Shown: positions 7,515 to 8,243 of the stretch, one piece after another
Numbering within the stretch: the first letter of the stretch is position 1
How the letters are laid out: every line of letters begins with the position of its first letter
Assembly (NCBI GenBank): GCA_003387805.1
Contig: QGSR01000077.1
Location: 1-8,243, forward strand
Direction: 5' to 3'
DNA from: Bacillota bacterium
GTDB lineage: Bacteria > Bacillota > Limnochordia > Limnochordales > ZCTH02-B6
Length of the DNA stretch: 8,243 bases
The notes under the pieces: model-generated
What the model saw: the letters and a program-made list of their open reading frames with translations, nothing else
The model's database searches: none
Told to the model about the DNA's origin: nothing
Made by a program: the position numbers and the translations under genes

Positions 7515-7519
7515 ACATT
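7491..7519 (+). promoter_or_regulatory. Predicted vegetative promoter for the XRE-membrane protein operon
   Basis: TTGACA at 7491-7496, a 17-bp AT-rich spacer, and TACATT at 7514-7519 (4 of 6 to TATAAT). Transcription would begin near 7526, giving a leader of about 150 nt to the SD-supported start of the regulator, with the 9-bp repeat inside it. A perfect -35 hexamer in an otherwise very GC-rich region makes this a good candidate. Confidence 0.65.
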
Positions 7520-7565
7520 AGAGACCGGCGGTGCCGCGGCGTGCGCAGCGTACGCCGAGTACGCC

Positions 7566-7619
7566 GCGACCGCCGCGACCGCCGCGACCGACGCGACCGA
7601 CGCGACCGACGCGACCGCC
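7566..7619. repeat. Six 9-bp tandem repeats (GCGACCGMC)
   Basis: Units begin at 7566, 7575, 7584, 7593, 7602 and 7611; four-base cores GACC are constant and the eighth base is C or A. They sit between the predicted promoter and the HTH domain. In the regulator frame they would encode a Pro/Arg/Thr stretch; in other frames, DRR or Ala/Ser/Val repeats. Confidence 0.85.
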
Positions 7620-7674
7620 GCGGCCCGCGGCAGCACCCCCGCGAGCCCGGGCCGAACCGGAGGGGGGGCATCGT

Positions 7675-7899
7675 CTGGGCCCGGGAACACGCATACCCAA
7701 CCGCGTGCGCGTGGCACGCGTGGAAAAAGGCTGGACGCAGCAGGAGCTGGCCGACCGGGTGGGCGTGACCCGGCAAACCATCGGCCTTATCGAGAAGGGG
7801 CAGTACAACCCCACCATCGCCCTGTGCCTGCGGCTGGCGGAGGTGCTGGGCAAGACGTTGGACGACCTGTTCATGCCGCAGCGGGAGGAATCGAGATGA
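7675..7899 (+). CDS. Small XRE-family helix-turn-helix transcriptional regulator
   Basis: The HTH domain is unmistakable: NRVRVARVEKGWTQQELADR, then VGVTRQTIGLIEKGQYNPT (recognition helix) and LRLAEVLGKTLDDLF, matching the compact ~65-75 residue single-domain regulators common in Bacillota and Archaea. It would bind DNA as a dimer. The start is uncertain. The frame is open from GTG 7531, which would add 48 Pro/Arg-rich residues coded by the 9-bp repeat. GTG 7705 has no ribosome site and starts at the domain edge. I chose CTG 7675 because GGAGGGGGGG at 7659-7668 precedes it and it gives a normal-length protein of 74 residues. The gene ends by ATGA overlap with the membrane protein, a common XRE/membrane-protein pairing in which the regulator may control the pair. 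Confidence 0.88.
   Translation: MGPGTRIPNRVRVARVEKGWTQQELADRVGVTRQTIGLIEKGQYNPTIALCLRLAEVLGKTLDDLFMPQREESR
7883..7890 (+). promoter_or_regulatory. Ribosome binding site of the membrane protein gene
   Basis: GGGAGGAA ends 5 nt before ATG 7896 and lies within the last codons of the XRE gene. This spacing, plus the ATGA overlap, supports coupled translation and fixes the start. Confidence 0.75.
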
Positions 7900-8243
7900 A
7901 AGACGAACGAGTCGTGGCTGTCATGAGGCGGGCCCAGTCCGGTGGGTTTATGATCCTGTTCCTCGGGCTGATGTTCATCATCTTCTACCGGGACTTCATC
8001 CTGGGCCAAAGTTTCGGGGAGTTCGGCGACATCGTCATCGTCTGGCTGGCCGGGGGCGTGTACGTCGCGGTGGCCGGCGCGTGGGGCGGCGTGGAGATGA
8101 GCGGCGGCCGGGGTCCCCGCAAGTGGCGCCAGCCGGTGGCCGTCGGCCTGGGCGTGGCGGGCGTGCAGCTGTTCCACAACCTGTTCCCCCACGACGTGAG
8201 CCTCGCCTCGCCGGCGGGGGGGCTGGGCCCTCCTTTTTCGGTT
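7896..8243 (+). CDS. Small integral membrane protein, 3' end outside the window
   Basis: The frame is open from ATG 7896 to the window edge (116 codons, no stop). The protein begins MKDERVVAVMRRAQSGGFMI and has a hydrophobic helix at 16-31 (GGFMILFLGLMFIIFY), a second at about 45-64 (DIVIVWLAGGVYVAVAGAWG), a basic loop (GRGPRKWRQP, 72-80) and a weaker third hydrophobic segment at 81-97. The MKDER...Q-S start followed by two helices resembles the small uncharacterised membrane proteins often encoded after XRE regulators in Bacillota (DUF6773-like, from memory, not verified). No enzymatic motif is visible. The last visible residues are Gly/Pro-rich. Confidence 0.75.
   Translation, partial: MKDERVVAVMRRAQSGGFMILFLGLMFIIFYRDFILGQSFGEFGDIVIVWLAGGVYVAVAGAWGGVEMSGGRGPRKWRQPVAVGLGVAGVQLFHNLFPHDVSLASPAGGLGPPFSV

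Larger units (their letters stand above)
7276..7674. other. Divergent intergenic region between the superoxide dismutase and XRE genes
   Basis: About 400 bp with no convincing gene, although long frames run through it on both strands. It contains the SOD ribosome site (7281-7293), GC-rich leader sequence (7300-7460), an AT-rich island (7461-7520) with a rightward promoter, and a 9-bp repeat (7566-7619). No clear leftward -35/-10 pair was found for the SOD gene within the AT-rich island. No PerR or DtxR/MntR-type box was recognised. Confidence 0.6.

Noticed and set aside
7421..7768. + strand frame encoding a DRR repeat next to the XRE gene
   Set aside because: It is the 9-bp repeat read in another register, has no ribosome site, and overlaps the HTH coding region in a different frame.

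Overview
The window is GC-rich throughout, apart from one AT-rich island near 7461-7520. It uses GTG and TTG starts behind strong purine-rich Shine-Dalgarno sequences. It carries a superoxide dismutase resembling Bacillus SodF, a short XRE regulator coupled to a small membrane protein, and TolC-family proteins. Together these suggest a high-GC member of the Bacillota (for example Limnochordia, Symbiobacteriia or relatives), possibly with an outer membrane. The lineage is an inference with modest confidence; no rRNA or other phylogenetic marker is present.

Positions 1-4386 (+) hold a tightly overlapping efflux operon. It contains the C-terminal end of an RND/MacA-type membrane-fusion (adaptor) protein, a MacB/LolD-type ABC ATPase, and two consecutive TolC-like outer-membrane-efflux-protein (OEP) homologues. 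Every junction overlaps (8, 26 and 4 nt), implying one mRNA and translational coupling. No permease lies between the adaptor and the second OEP, so it is probably encoded upstream. The two OEPs differ. The first appears purely helical, with no recognisable beta-barrel strands. The second has four candidate strands and a long Gly/Ser/Pro-rich loop.

Positions 4387-5655 lie between the convergent operon and superoxide dismutase gene and hold no credible gene. They are filled by about 4.4 tandem, diverged copies of a 278-291 bp unit. Each full copy can form a long-range stem (about 17 bp arms) and a second, compact hairpin. The stems are kept while their sequence changes, and three copies keep a 19-bp motif after the second hairpin. 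This array is the best candidate for something undescribed.

Positions 5656-7275 (-) encode an Fe/Mn superoxide dismutase with all four metal ligands. A roughly 320-residue hydrophilic C-terminal tail follows, containing MGPGG repeats and three 30-residue (90 bp) tandem repeats.

Positions 7276-7674 are a divergent intergenic region. It contains the AT-rich island with a TTGACA-17-TACATT promoter for the rightward genes, an 8-bp dyad around that -35 box, and a 9-bp tandem repeat in the leader. Positions 7675-8243 (+) carry a small XRE-family regulator overlapping, by ATGA, a small membrane protein that runs off the window end.
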